From: WHSM01 sp050701635
Lineage (GTDB): Bacteria; Actinomycetota; Actinomycetes; Mycobacteriales; Micromonosporaceae
NCBI GenBank assembly: GCA_050701635.1
Contig: JBOGDF010000046.1
Location: forward strand, 1-21,368
Direction: 5' to 3'
Length of the DNA: 21,368 bases
The notes beneath the pieces are model-generated. The model worked only from the letters and a program-made list of their open reading frames with translations. It was not told where the DNA came from and made no database searches. The first letter of the stretch is position 1, and every line of letters starts with the position of its first letter. Position numbers and translations under genes: made by a program. Below are positions 7,000 to 15,184 of the stretch, piece after piece.

Positions 7000-8294
7000 C
7001 GGCGCCTCCCGGACCGGAACGGCCACGCGGCCATGACGCCGGAGATGACCACGGCCAGCCCGGCGACGGCGGCGGTCAGCGCGACCTGCGTACCCCACCA
7101 GGTCCACGCCACGCCGAACAGCACGGAGGCGGCGAACCGGCCCAGCGCCTGGCCGGTGCCGAGCACCGCCAGCCCGCTCGCCCGCAGCCGCGCGGGCAGG
7201 GTGGCCGAGGCGGCCGCCATGAGCACCCCGTCGGTCGCGGCGTAGTAGGCGCCGTGCAGCGCCAGGCTGACCACCAGCAGCGACCCGCCGCCGACCGGCC
7301 CCAACAGCAGCAGGTACACCGCGAGCAGCGCCAGGTAGCCGCCGCCGAACACCAGCCACCGGCCCACCCGGTCCGCCACCCGCCCCAGCGGTACGGCGAG
7401 CAGCAGGTACGTCACCGCCGTACCCAAAGGAAGCAGTGGAAACGCCGTGATCGGCAGCTCCAGCCGCCGCTGCAGCAGCAGGTAGACGAACGCGTCGGAG
7501 ACCGTGACCAACCCGAGCGCCGCGGCGCCGACACACGCCCGCCGGTAGCCCGGCCGCGCCAGCAGCCCGGCCACCGCACGCAAGGAAATCGCGCGAGACG
7601 CGCGCACCGGACGGTCCCGTACGAACAGCGCCAGCACCACCACGCCGAGCGCGGCGAAGCAGAAGCTGGTGACGAACACGGCGTCGTACGCGCCGAAGGT
7701 CACCGACAGTACGCCGACCGCGACCAGCGGGCCGGCCAGCGCCCCGGCGGTGTCCATCGCCCGGTGCACCCCGAACGCGCGCCCCAGATCGTCGGGATGG
7801 CTGGCGAGCGAGATCAGCGCGTCGCGGGGCGCCGTACGCACGCCCTTGCCGGCCCGGTCGGCGGTGAGCACGGCGGCGATCCCGGTGACCGACCCGCCGA
7901 CGGCGAGCAGCCCGAGCTTGGCCACCGCGGAGGCCGCGTAACCGGCCCCGGCGACCAGTTTGTGGCGTTGCCAGCGGTCGGCGGCGTGGCCCCCGGCGAG
8001 CCGGGCCAGCGCGGTGGCGCCGGTGTAGAGGCCGTCCAGGAAGCCGAACTGCAGCGGGCTGAGCCCGAGCCCGACCACCAGGTAGAGCGGCAGGACGGCG
8101 GTGACCATCTCCGCCGACACGTCGGTGAGCAGGCTGACCGCGCCGAGCGCCACCACCGTCCCCGCCACCCGCCGCCGGCCCACGACGGGGGCACCCAGGA
8201 CAGGCGCGGGCCTGTCCGCGACCCGCCGGCCTTCACCGCGGGCGGCCCCGGAAGTGGGCGCGGTGTCGGCTTGACGGGTCGCGGACAGGTACAT
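6996..8294 (-). CDS. MFS transporter
   Basis: A 432-residue integral membrane protein with about eleven to twelve hydrophobic segments. Motif-A-type loops are seen after the second helix (GGHAADRWQRHKL) and in the second half (GRVADRVGRWLVF), and LTADRAGKGVRTAPRDALI lies between helices 4 and 5. This fits an exporter or drug/sugar transporter of the major facilitator superfamily in the cytoplasmic membrane. I chose the ATG at 8294, which lies 10 bp after the stop of the GH5 gene; an ATG at 8354 inside that gene is possible but has no ribosome site, and neither start has a good one. It overlaps the TolB-like gene by 4 bp. Whether it belongs to the sugar operon in function or only in position is open. 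Confidence 0.82.
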   Translation of the reverse strand: MYLSATRQADTAPTSGAARGEGRRVADRPAPVLGAPVVGRRRVAGTVVALGAVSLLTDVSAEMVTAVLPLYLVVGLGLSPLQFGFLDGLYTGATALARLAGGHAADRWQRHKLVAGAGYAASAVAKLGLLAVGGSVTGIAAVLTADRAGKGVRTAPRDALISLASHPDDLGRAFGVHRAMDTAGALAGPLVAVGVLSVTFGAYDAVFVTSFCFAALGVVVLALFVRDRPVRASRAISLRAVAGLLARPGYRRACVGAAALGLVTVSDAFVYLLLQRRLELPITAFPLLPLGTAVTYLLLAVPLGRVADRVGRWLVFGGGYLALLAVYLLLLGPVGGGSLLVVSLALHGAYYAATDGVLMAAASATLPARLRASGLAVLGTGQALGRFAASVLFGVAWTWWGTQVALTAAVAGLAVVISGVMAAWPFRSGRRR

Positions 8295-8304
8295 GGGGAG
8301 AATC

Positions 8305-11001
8305 TCAGTGACAGCTGTACGCGGGGATCGTGTCGCGGACCTTTCCGGTGTCATCGACGAGCTGACCGGAGAAGCCGGTGTCGGTCAGGTCGAGCTTGAC
8401 CACGCCGTGCAGGTCGGTCAGCCGTACCTCGCTGTTCGGCACCGGATCGCCTTCGAACGAGTAGTTGTAGGCGCCGCCCAGTCCGGCGGTGATCGCCACG
8501 ATGCCGCTCGAGGTACCGCCCGCGTCAGGGTTCTGCGGGGTGAACCGCTCGTACAGGTGGTCGTGTCCGTTGAGCACCAGGTCGGCGCGGGCGGCGTACA
8601 GCTCCCGCCAGGCCGGCAGGGTGTGCGGGTCGTACCCCTTGCTGCCGGAGTTGAACAGCGGCTTGTGCCAGTACGCCGCGATGCAGCCGCGGGTGTTGCT
8701 CGCCAGGTCGTTCTTCAACCACGCGAGCTGTGCGGAGCTGGACGACATCGACAGGTCGGAGTCGAGCGCGATGAAATGCCAGTTGCCCTCGTTCCAGCTG
8801 TAGTACGTCTTGCCGGCCGGCGTCGCGATCGCACCGAAGTACGACTTGTAGCCGGCGGCACCGCCCGCGGGGTCGTAGTACTCGTGGTTGCCGGGCGTGG
8901 GACGGGTCTTGTTCTTGAACCTCCCCCAGGTGGTGGCGTAGTACTTGTCGAACTCGGCGGCGGTGCCGTCGTCGTACTGGTTGTCGCCGGTGGTCAGCAC
9001 CCACTTCGGGTTGATCGACTCCACCAGCCGGGCGGTCCGCTCGTGCTCGCACGCGGTGCCGTCGCTCGCCGAGCACGCCCCGGCGATGTCCCCGGTGGCG
9101 GTAACGGTGAAGCCGGTGGCCGGCGGCGGCGTCCCGCCACCGGTGCCGAAGACCTCCAGCTCCCACAGCGAATAGCCGTACCCGGTGCCGCGCTGGGTGC
9201 CGTACATCCGGATGTAGCGGCCCTGGGCGGTCAGCCCGGTGTGGTCGTCGATACCGCCGTCACCGGTGGTCACGGACTTCACCGTGGTCCAGGCCGTACC
9301 GTCCGGAGAAACCTGCAGGGTGTACGCCCTGCCGTACGCGGCCTCCCAGTTCAGCCGTACCCGGCTGATCGTGGCGGTGCCGCCGAGATCGACCCGGATC
9401 CACTGTGGATCGACGCCCTCGGCGGACGCCCACCGGGTGGTGGTGCTGCCGTCGACCGCCTTGTCCGGGGTCAGCGTGGCGTCCTCGTTGGACGACGAGG
9501 TGGCCGGCTTGCCCCGCGAGATCAGCCCGTCGGTCGGCGGCGGGTCGGTCGGGGGCGGGTCGGTCGGGAAGCTGTCGGGGGTACGCATCCGCTCCCGGAT
9601 CCACACCCCGGCCGGCTTCAGCTTCGTGGTGCCGGTGTACGGGCCACCCGGGCAGGTGCCCTGCTGGAACACCGCCCCGGAGCGCTGGTCGTCGGAGAAG
9701 TTCCAGTTGACCCAGGAGATCTTCTTCGACGCCAACAGATCCAGGTAGCGCTGAGACATCGTGAAGTCGTTCGGGCCGTCGCCGGTGTACTCCTGGGTTC
9801 CGAACTCGGTGACGAAGATCGGCAGCTTGTCCGCCGCCCGGGACAGCACGGTGAGGTACTCGTCGCGGTGCGAGGCGGCGTAGAAGTGGAACGTGTACAT
9901 GATGTTGGTCGCGTTGACCGGGCTGTTGACGATCTCGGTCTCGTCGGAGCCCTCCGACACCCCGAGCGAGGACCACGCGCGGGTGCCGACGATGATCGGG
10001 GTCTCCGGGTCGTTCGCCCGGATCACCGGGATCAGCTCCTCGGCGTACCCCTTGATGCGGGACCAGGAGACGCCGGACGGTTCGTTGGCGATCTCGTACA
10101 GCAGGTTGGTCTTGCTGTTGTGCCGCTGGGCGATCTCGGTGAAGAACGTCTTCGCCCGGGCCAGGTTGTAGTACGGGTCGCCGGTCGCCGGGTTGTCGCT
10201 CGTCTCGAGCATGTGCCAGTCGACGATGGCGTACATGCCGCGCGCGGTGGCCTTCTCGATCAGCGCGTGCACCTTGTCGGTGAAGCCGCGCGGGTCGGTC
10301 TGGTAACCACCCTCCTGGATGTACATCGAGATCCGCATGACGTCGGCGCCCCAGTCTCCGGCGAGCGCGTCGAGCGCCGCGTCAGGCAGGCACTGGTGGT
10401 ACCACTGCAGCCCGTGCGTGCTCTCCCCGCGCAGCTGGATCGGGTGGCCGTACTTGTTGCAGAGTTTCGTGCCGCAGACCTTGAGCTGCCCGTTGACCTC
10501 GGCCGGCTTGGTGCCGGTGGGCGGCGGTGCGCCGACGGTCAGCGCGTCCAGGTTGGGCCCGCCCGCGGCGGTCACCGCGGTGGCGCGGATCTTGTGGGTG
10601 CCGGCGGCCAGGGTCACCGTGGCGGTGGCGGTCTGCCACGTGCTCCACGCGCCGGTCACGCCGAAGGACACGCCGCTGGCGGCGAGCGCGCCGTTCACGC
10701 TGATGTCCATCGGGCGGTTGGCGGTCGAGCCGTTGGCGTACCGGAAGTTCAGGGTAGTGCTGCCGGCGGTGGCGGCGGTGACGGTGAATTCGACGTAGCT
10801 GCCGACCACATTGTGGTAGTTGACGAAGCCGGTGCCGGTGAAGCCGGCGTGGTTGGACTCCGCGACGCCCTGCGAGATGGTCGCGTCCTCCGCCTGATAG
10901 GTGGTCGCGGCGTGCGCGGCCTGCCACGGCATCAGCGCCGCGGCCACAAGGACCACCACCGCTGCGGCGGTACGTCGTGCGATCGTTCTCCGGTGTCTCA
11001 T
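8305..11001 (-). CDS. Secreted multidomain enzyme: CBM35 - GH5 glycoside hydrolase - discoidin domain - metallophosphoesterase
   Basis: An 898-residue protein. Residues 1-31 are a signal peptide (cut near AHA). Residues 34-156 are a CBM35-like domain close to that of the PL6 lyase. Residues about 172-470 are a GH5 catalytic domain with the acid/base Glu307 in NEP and the nucleophile Glu399 in VTEFG. A Pro-Thr-Asp linker (479-491) leads to an F5/8-type C (CBM32-like) domain at about 494-619. Residues 631-890 are a calcineurin-like metallophosphoesterase with all metal motifs present: GDI (Asp638), GDNQYDDG (672-679), GNHE (704-707), His779 and GHDH (812-815). GH5 enzymes cut beta-glucans or mannans; the phosphoesterase would remove or cleave phosphate groups. 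The ATG at 11001 has AAGGAG eight bases upstream. The gene follows the kinase gene by 31 bp and is probably in the same operon. There is one continuous frame with no sign of an internal stop. A GH5 joined to a phosphoesterase is unusual. Confidence 0.88.
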   Translation of the reverse strand: MRHRRTIARRTAAAVVVLVAAALMPWQAAHAATTYQAEDATISQGVAESNHAGFTGTGFVNYHNVVGSYVEFTVTAATAGSTTLNFRYANGSTANRPMDISVNGALAASGVSFGVTGAWSTWQTATATVTLAAGTHKIRATAVTAAGGPNLDALTVGAPPPTGTKPAEVNGQLKVCGTKLCNKYGHPIQLRGESTHGLQWYHQCLPDAALDALAGDWGADVMRISMYIQEGGYQTDPRGFTDKVHALIEKATARGMYAIVDWHMLETSDNPATGDPYYNLARAKTFFTEIAQRHNSKTNLLYEIANEPSGVSWSRIKGYAEELIPVIRANDPETPIIVGTRAWSSLGVSEGSDETEIVNSPVNATNIMYTFHFYAASHRDEYLTVLSRAADKLPIFVTEFGTQEYTGDGPNDFTMSQRYLDLLASKKISWVNWNFSDDQRSGAVFQQGTCPGGPYTGTTKLKPAGVWIRERMRTPDSFPTDPPPTDPPPTDGLISRGKPATSSSNEDATLTPDKAVDGSTTTRWASAEGVDPQWIRVDLGGTATISRVRLNWEAAYGRAYTLQVSPDGTAWTTVKSVTTGDGGIDDHTGLTAQGRYIRMYGTQRGTGYGYSLWELEVFGTGGGTPPPATGFTVTATGDIAGACSASDGTACEHERTARLVESINPKWVLTTGDNQYDDGTAAEFDKYYATTWGRFKNKTRPTPGNHEYYDPAGGAAGYKSYFGAIATPAGKTYYSWNEGNWHFIALDSDLSMSSSSAQLAWLKNDLASNTRGCIAAYWHKPLFNSGSKGYDPHTLPAWRELYAARADLVLNGHDHLYERFTPQNPDAGGTSSGIVAITAGLGGAYNYSFEGDPVPNSEVRLTDLHGVVKLDLTDTGFSGQLVDDTGKVRDTIPAYSCH

Positions 11002-11032
11002 CTCCCTTGCTCCTTTCCCCAGGACCAATGGG

Positions 11033-12055
11033 TCAGTACGCGCAGGTGGCCGCCCTGGTGGCGGCGGCGCGCAGTCTCGCGTGGGCGGCGGCGTCGGCGC
11101 CCAGTACGTCCAGCGCCAGCAGCGCCGCGCCGACCACCGGCGGGTGGTTCACCACCGTGGTCTCGGCGCCGGGTGCGCTGGCGCGCAGCCGATCTCTGAT
11201 CTCGCGGTGCAGCAACGGGTCACGGGACCGCAGCACACCGCCGCCGAGCACCACCGTCGCGGCGGTGCCGAGCAGGTCGAGCCGGCGCAGCGCCGCCGTG
11301 GCGAGCGCGACCACCTCGTCGGCCTGCCTGACGACGACGGACCGGGCGACGGGGTCGCCGGCGGCAGCGACCTGAAGCAGCACCGGCGCCAGCTCGTCCA
11401 GCCGGCGCCACGGGATCTCCCGCAGGTGTACGGCCACGGAGACTTCGGCCACCCCCGCGTAGCCGAAGTGCTCCGCCACCGCCGCCTGCAGCGCGGTCGC
11501 CGGCCCCCGCCCGTCCTCGGCCCGGGCGGCGTGCCACAACGCCTGCTCGCCCAGCTCGCGCCCGCCGCCCCAGTCCCCCGACACCCGCCCCAGCGCCGGA
11601 AACCGGTACGTACGCCCGTCCCCCGTACGCCCCGCGCAGTTGGTGCCGGAGCCGCAGACCACCGCGACCGCGTCCGGCGCGTCGGTGCCGGCGCGCAGCA
11701 GCGCCATCGTGTCGTTGTCCACGATGGACTTCTCCGCCCAGTTGGCGTCCGCCACCGCGCGCTCCAGCGCCGCGACCTCGCTCGGCAGGTCGGCGCCGGC
11801 CAGACACAGCTGCGCCAGCACGGGCGGCTCCGCGGCGTCGCCGTCGGTGTCGCGGCCGATGTCGCGCCGGGTGTCGCGGTCGGCGGTCGCCCGGCGGATC
11901 AGGGCGTCGATGCGTTCGATCGCGATCTCCAGGCCGCCGGCGGTCTGGTGGTTGGAGCCGGGGCCGCGGGCGTACCCGAGGATCGCGCCGGTGGTGTCGG
12001 CGTACAGCACCTCGGTCTTCGAGTTGCCGCCGTCGACCGCCAGGAAGGTTGTCAT
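11033..12055 (-). CDS. BadF/BadG-type ATPase, probable N-acetylglucosamine/sugar kinase
   Basis: A 340-residue cytoplasmic kinase of the ASKHA fold. The phosphate-1 motif DGGNSKTE is at residues 8-15, an IVDNDT segment with the likely catalytic Asp at 111-116, the phosphate-2 motif VCGSGTN at 133-139, SGDWGGGRELG follows at 159-169, and a GGGV adenosine-site motif lies near residue 272. This family includes N-acetylglucosamine kinase. An Arg/Asp-rich stretch at residues 60-73 (codons alternating Arg and Asp) looks like a local expansion. The ATG at 12055 overlaps the TGA of the GH4 gene by 4 bp (ATGA), so translation is coupled. In this context it would phosphorylate the imported sugar to make the substrate for GH4, or the sugar that GH4 releases; which of the two is inference. 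Confidence 0.85.
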   Translation of the reverse strand: MTTFLAVDGGNSKTEVLYADTTGAILGYARGPGSNHQTAGGLEIAIERIDALIRRATADRDTRRDIGRDTDGDAAEPPVLAQLCLAGADLPSEVAALERAVADANWAEKSIVDNDTMALLRAGTDAPDAVAVVCGSGTNCAGRTGDGRTYRFPALGRVSGDWGGGRELGEQALWHAARAEDGRGPATALQAAVAEHFGYAGVAEVSVAVHLREIPWRRLDELAPVLLQVAAAGDPVARSVVVRQADEVVALATAALRRLDLLGTAATVVLGGGVLRSRDPLLHREIRDRLRASAPGAETTVVNHPPVVGAALLALDVLGADAAAHARLRAAATRAATCAY

Positions 12056-13308
12056 CGCGCCCACGCCAGGTGGTCGGCGTTGGCGGCGAGCAGGCGGTCG
12101 GTGAGCTGGTCGGCGAGCGCGTGCTGGCCCACCAGCGGGTGCGCCAGCAGCGCCCGGTAGACGCGGTCCCGGCCACCGTGCAGCGCCGCCTGCACCGCGA
12201 GCTCCTCGTACGCCGCGACGTGCCCCACCAGTCCGGCGAGATCCGGCGCCAACGGGGTCGCCGGCACCGGGATCGCACCGGCGGCGCCGACCTGGCACGA
12301 CACCTCGATCACCGCGTCGTCCGGCAGGAACCCCCAGGTACGGGCGTTGCGTACGTTCGCCGCGTGCACCGCGCCGTCGTCGCTGGTCAGCGAGCCGATC
12401 AGCCCCACCGCGGCTTCGGAGTAGTAGGCCCCGCCGCGCTCGGAGAGCAGCTCCGGCTTGGTGTCCAGGGTCGGGTCGGCGTACATGGTGAGCAGCTGGC
12501 GTTCGATGTCGGCGACCTGCTGACCCCGGGGTTTCTCGGACCGCTGCTCGGCCACCACCTGGTCGTGGCCGTAGAAGTACCGCAGGTAGTACGACGGCAC
12601 CGTGCCGCTGCGCTCCAGCAGCTGCAGCGGGAGCCCGACCCGTTCCGCGATCTCGGTGCCGTGCGAGGCGAGCAGCTTCGGCAGTACGTCGACGCCGTCC
12701 ACGTACGCCGCGCGCTCCCACGTCAGGTGGTTGAGGCCGACGTGGTCCAGCGTCACTCCGGCGGGCTCCACGCCCAGCAGCGAAGCGGAGTAGCGCTGCA
12801 GGCCGATCGCCACGTTGCAGAGCCCGACCGCGGGGTGCCCGTCGTCCAGCAGCGCCCGGGTGACGATCCCGACCGGGTTGGTGAACGCCACGATCCAGGC
12901 CCCGGGCGCGGCGACCGCCCGCGCCCGCCGTGCCACGTCCAGCACCACCGGGACCGTACGCAGCGCCTTCGCCAGGCCGCCGGCACCGGTGGTCTCCTGG
13001 CCGACGCAGCCGCACTCCAGCGGGAAGGTCTCGTCGCTGATCCGCGCGGTCTGGCCGCCGACCCGGAGCTGGATGATCACGATGTCGGCGCCGTCCAGGC
13101 CGGCGTCCAGGTCGGTGGTCCAGGTCAGCTGGGCGGAGCTCCCGTACCCCCGGAAAATGCGTTGGGAGAACGGGCCGACAACCGCGAGTCGCGACGCGGC
13201 CAGATCCACAAGGGACAGTTGCGAAAGCCCGCTGGGCATCAGCCTGGCGAACCCGTCCACCAGCTCGGGCGTGTACGTCGAGCCGCCGCCCACCACCGCG
13301 ACCTTCAT
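12052..13308 (-). CDS. Glycoside hydrolase family 4, probable 6-phospho-beta-glucosidase
   Basis: A 418-residue cytoplasmic enzyme. GH4 enzymes cleave glycosidic bonds by an oxidation-elimination route and need NAD and a divalent metal. The NAD-binding start GGGSTYTPEL is at residues 7-16. The metal-binding Cys164 (GLCN) and His194 (VGLNHL) are present, as is the family segment GQETTGAGGLAKALRT (103-118). These motifs fit the phospho-glucosidase branch of GH4 better than the alpha-glucuronidase branch, so a 6-phosphorylated substrate is expected. The ATG at 13308 overlaps the stop of the second permease by 4 bp and the gene overlaps the kinase gene by 4 bp. The direct coupling to a kinase, with ABC rather than PTS import, is notable. 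Confidence 0.87.
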   Translation of the reverse strand: MKVAVVGGGSTYTPELVDGFARLMPSGLSQLSLVDLAASRLAVVGPFSQRIFRGYGSSAQLTWTTDLDAGLDGADIVIIQLRVGGQTARISDETFPLECGCVGQETTGAGGLAKALRTVPVVLDVARRARAVAAPGAWIVAFTNPVGIVTRALLDDGHPAVGLCNVAIGLQRYSASLLGVEPAGVTLDHVGLNHLTWERAAYVDGVDVLPKLLASHGTEIAERVGLPLQLLERSGTVPSYYLRYFYGHDQVVAEQRSEKPRGQQVADIERQLLTMYADPTLDTKPELLSERGGAYYSEAAVGLIGSLTSDDGAVHAANVRNARTWGFLPDDAVIEVSCQVGAAGAIPVPATPLAPDLAGLVGHVAAYEELAVQAALHGGRDRVYRALLAHPLVGQHALADQLTDRLLAANADHLAWAR

Positions 13309-14198
13309 CCCTTGACCCCCGTCAACGTGACTCCCTGTACGAACGCCTTCTGCGCGAAGAAGAACACGACGATCACCGGCAGCATCACCAGCAGGGTGGC
13401 GGCCATGACGAGGTTCCACTCCACGTGGTGCAGGTGCTTGAACTGCGACAACGCCAGCGACAGGGTCCAGTGCTCGGGGCTCTCGCTGGTGTAGAGCAGC
13501 GGGCCGTAGTAGTCGTTCCAGGCGTAGAAGAACTGGAAGATCGCGGCGGCCGCGATGCCGGGGCGCGCCATCGGCAGCACCACCCGCAGCAGTACGCCCC
13601 ACTCGCCGCAGCCGTCCACCCGGGCCGCGTCGGTGTACTCGGCGGGGATGGTGACCAGGAACTGGCGCAGCAGGAAGATGCTGAACGCGTCGCCGGCGAG
13701 CATCGGCAGGATCAGCGGCCACAGCGAGCCGGTGAGCCCGAGGTCGGCCCACATCAGGTAGAGCGGCACCGTCACCACCTGCGGCGGCAGCATCATCATC
13801 CCGATGATCACCAGGAAGACGCCGTTGCGGCCGCGCCACCGCAGCCGCGCCAGGGCGTACGCCGCCGGGATGCACGACAGCAGCATGAAGCCGGTCGCCA
13901 GCACGCTGTAGAGCACGGTGTTGCCGAGGTAGCGCAGCAGCGGCAGCTCCGTGAAGATCCGTACGAAGTTCTCCGGGTGCCAGGTACGTGGCCACCAGTC
14001 CGAGGTGAGCGCCTGCGAGCTGGTCATGAACGACATCAGGATCACGAAGACGAACGGCGTCAGGAACATGATCGCCGCCGCGATCGCGAAGCTGTGCCGC
14101 GCCACCCAGATCAGCCAGGACTCCCGGCGCTGACGTGGTCTCGCGGCCTCCGGGGCCGCCGTCGCGGGCAGGCTCGGCGCGGTCGTCACGGCAGTCAC
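13305..14198 (-). CDS. CUT1 sugar ABC transporter permease, MalG type
   Basis: A 297-residue membrane protein with six predicted membrane segments. The EAA loop that contacts the ATPase reads EYTDAARVDGCGEWGVLLRV before the LPMARPG end. The C-terminus, FFFAQKAFVQGVTLTGVKG, is a typical MalG-family ending. The GTG start at 14198 overlaps the stop of the first permease by 4 bp (GTGA) and the stop overlaps the GH4 start by 4 bp. With the neighbouring permease it forms the membrane channel of the importer. The ATPase subunit is not encoded here. Confidence 0.92.
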   Translation of the reverse strand: MTAVTTAPSLPATAAPEAARPRQRRESWLIWVARHSFAIAAAIMFLTPFVFVILMSFMTSSQALTSDWWPRTWHPENFVRIFTELPLLRYLGNTVLYSVLATGFMLLSCIPAAYALARLRWRGRNGVFLVIIGMMMLPPQVVTVPLYLMWADLGLTGSLWPLILPMLAGDAFSIFLLRQFLVTIPAEYTDAARVDGCGEWGVLLRVVLPMARPGIAAAAIFQFFYAWNDYYGPLLYTSESPEHWTLSLALSQFKHLHHVEWNLVMAATLLVMLPVIVVFFFAQKAFVQGVTLTGVKG

Positions 14199-15181
14199 GA
14201 CGCACCGTCCAGAAAGGCCTTGGAGCGACGCAGCAGTACGGCGGTGACCGCGAACGCGACCACGAACAGCACCACGGCGAGCGCGTTGGCGTACCCCATG
14301 TCGTAGTAGCGGAAGCCGGACACGTACAGGTGCAGGGGGTACGTCAGCGTGGACTCCTCCGGGTAGCCGAACGTCGACGAGATGCCGCCGCCGGTGGTGG
14401 CCCGGCCGCTGGCCACGCTCGCCGCGACCGCCGCCTGGGTGAAGTACTGCAGGGTCTGGATCACCCCGGTCACGGCGGCGAACAGCAGCACCGGGGACAG
14501 CGACGGGAGCGTGACGTACCGGAAGCGCTGCCAGGCACTGGCGCCGTCGAGCGACGCCGCCTCGTACAGCGACTTCGGTACGTCGAGCAGCCCGGCCAGG
14601 AAGATCACCATCAGGTCGCCGACGCCCCAGACGCCGAGCATCACCAGCGACGGTTTCGCCCACGCCGCCGAGTCGAACCAGAGTGGCCCCTCGATCCCGA
14701 CCGCTTCCAGGGCGCTGTTGACCGGCCCGGTACCAGGGTTGAACAGGTAGACGAACGCGATCGTCGCGGCCACCGGCGGCGCCAGCGCCGGCAGGTAGAA
14801 GACCGTACGGAAGAAGCCGGCGCCACGGCGTACCACCGTCAATAATTGAGCGGTGGCAAGCGCCGCGAGCATCCTCGCGGGCACCAGCACGGCAACCAGC
14901 CAGAGGGTGTTCGCCGCCGACTTCCAGGCCTTGGTGTCCTCGGTGAACAGGTATTCGTAGTTGCGGGTGCCGACCCAGGCGGGCGCGCTGAGCAGGTCAA
15001 ACCTGGTGAACGAGAAGTAGAGCGCGGCGCCGAGCGGGTAGACCAGGAACACCGCCAGCCCGACCAGCGCCGGCGCCATGAAACTCAGTACGGTCAGCCG
15101 CCGGCGCCACCGCCGCCCGGCCGACCCGGGCGGGGTCGCCGCCCGGGCCGGGGAGGCGGTTACCGCTGCGACGGTGGCCAC
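14195..15181 (-). CDS. CUT1 sugar ABC transporter permease, MalF/UgpA type
   Basis: A 328-residue membrane protein of the importer. A basic stretch (GRRWRRRL, residues about 22-29) precedes the first hydrophobic segment, and the family pattern FLVYPLGAALYFSFTRFD follows. The EAA loop is at about 208-230 (SLYEAASLDGASAWQRFR, then YVTLPSLSP). The start is the GTG at 15181, 3 bp after the stop of the substrate-binding protein gene, with GGGGCG upstream. It would form a heterodimer with the product of 13305-14198. The spacing and strand place it in one operon with its neighbours. Confidence 0.92.
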   Translation of the reverse strand: MATVAAVTASPARAATPPGSAGRRWRRRLTVLSFMAPALVGLAVFLVYPLGAALYFSFTRFDLLSAPAWVGTRNYEYLFTEDTKAWKSAANTLWLVAVLVPARMLAALATAQLLTVVRRGAGFFRTVFYLPALAPPVAATIAFVYLFNPGTGPVNSALEAVGIEGPLWFDSAAWAKPSLVMLGVWGVGDLMVIFLAGLLDVPKSLYEAASLDGASAWQRFRYVTLPSLSPVLLFAAVTGVIQTLQYFTQAAVAASVASGRATTGGGISSTFGYPEESTLTYPLHLYVSGFRYYDMGYANALAVVLFVVAFAVTAVLLRRSKAFLDGAS

Positions 15182-15184
15182 CGG

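Noticed and set aside
8293..11199. A plus-strand open frame of 968 codons opposite the GH5-phosphoesterase gene
   Set aside because: It is the GC-driven shadow of the minus-strand gene. Its product is Val/Gly/Arg-rich with no domain or signal, while the minus strand encodes clear catalytic motifs.
12049..13494. A plus-strand open frame of 481 codons across the GH4 gene and part of the permease
   Set aside because: Antisense shadow with His/Arg/Gln-rich composition and no recognisable motif.
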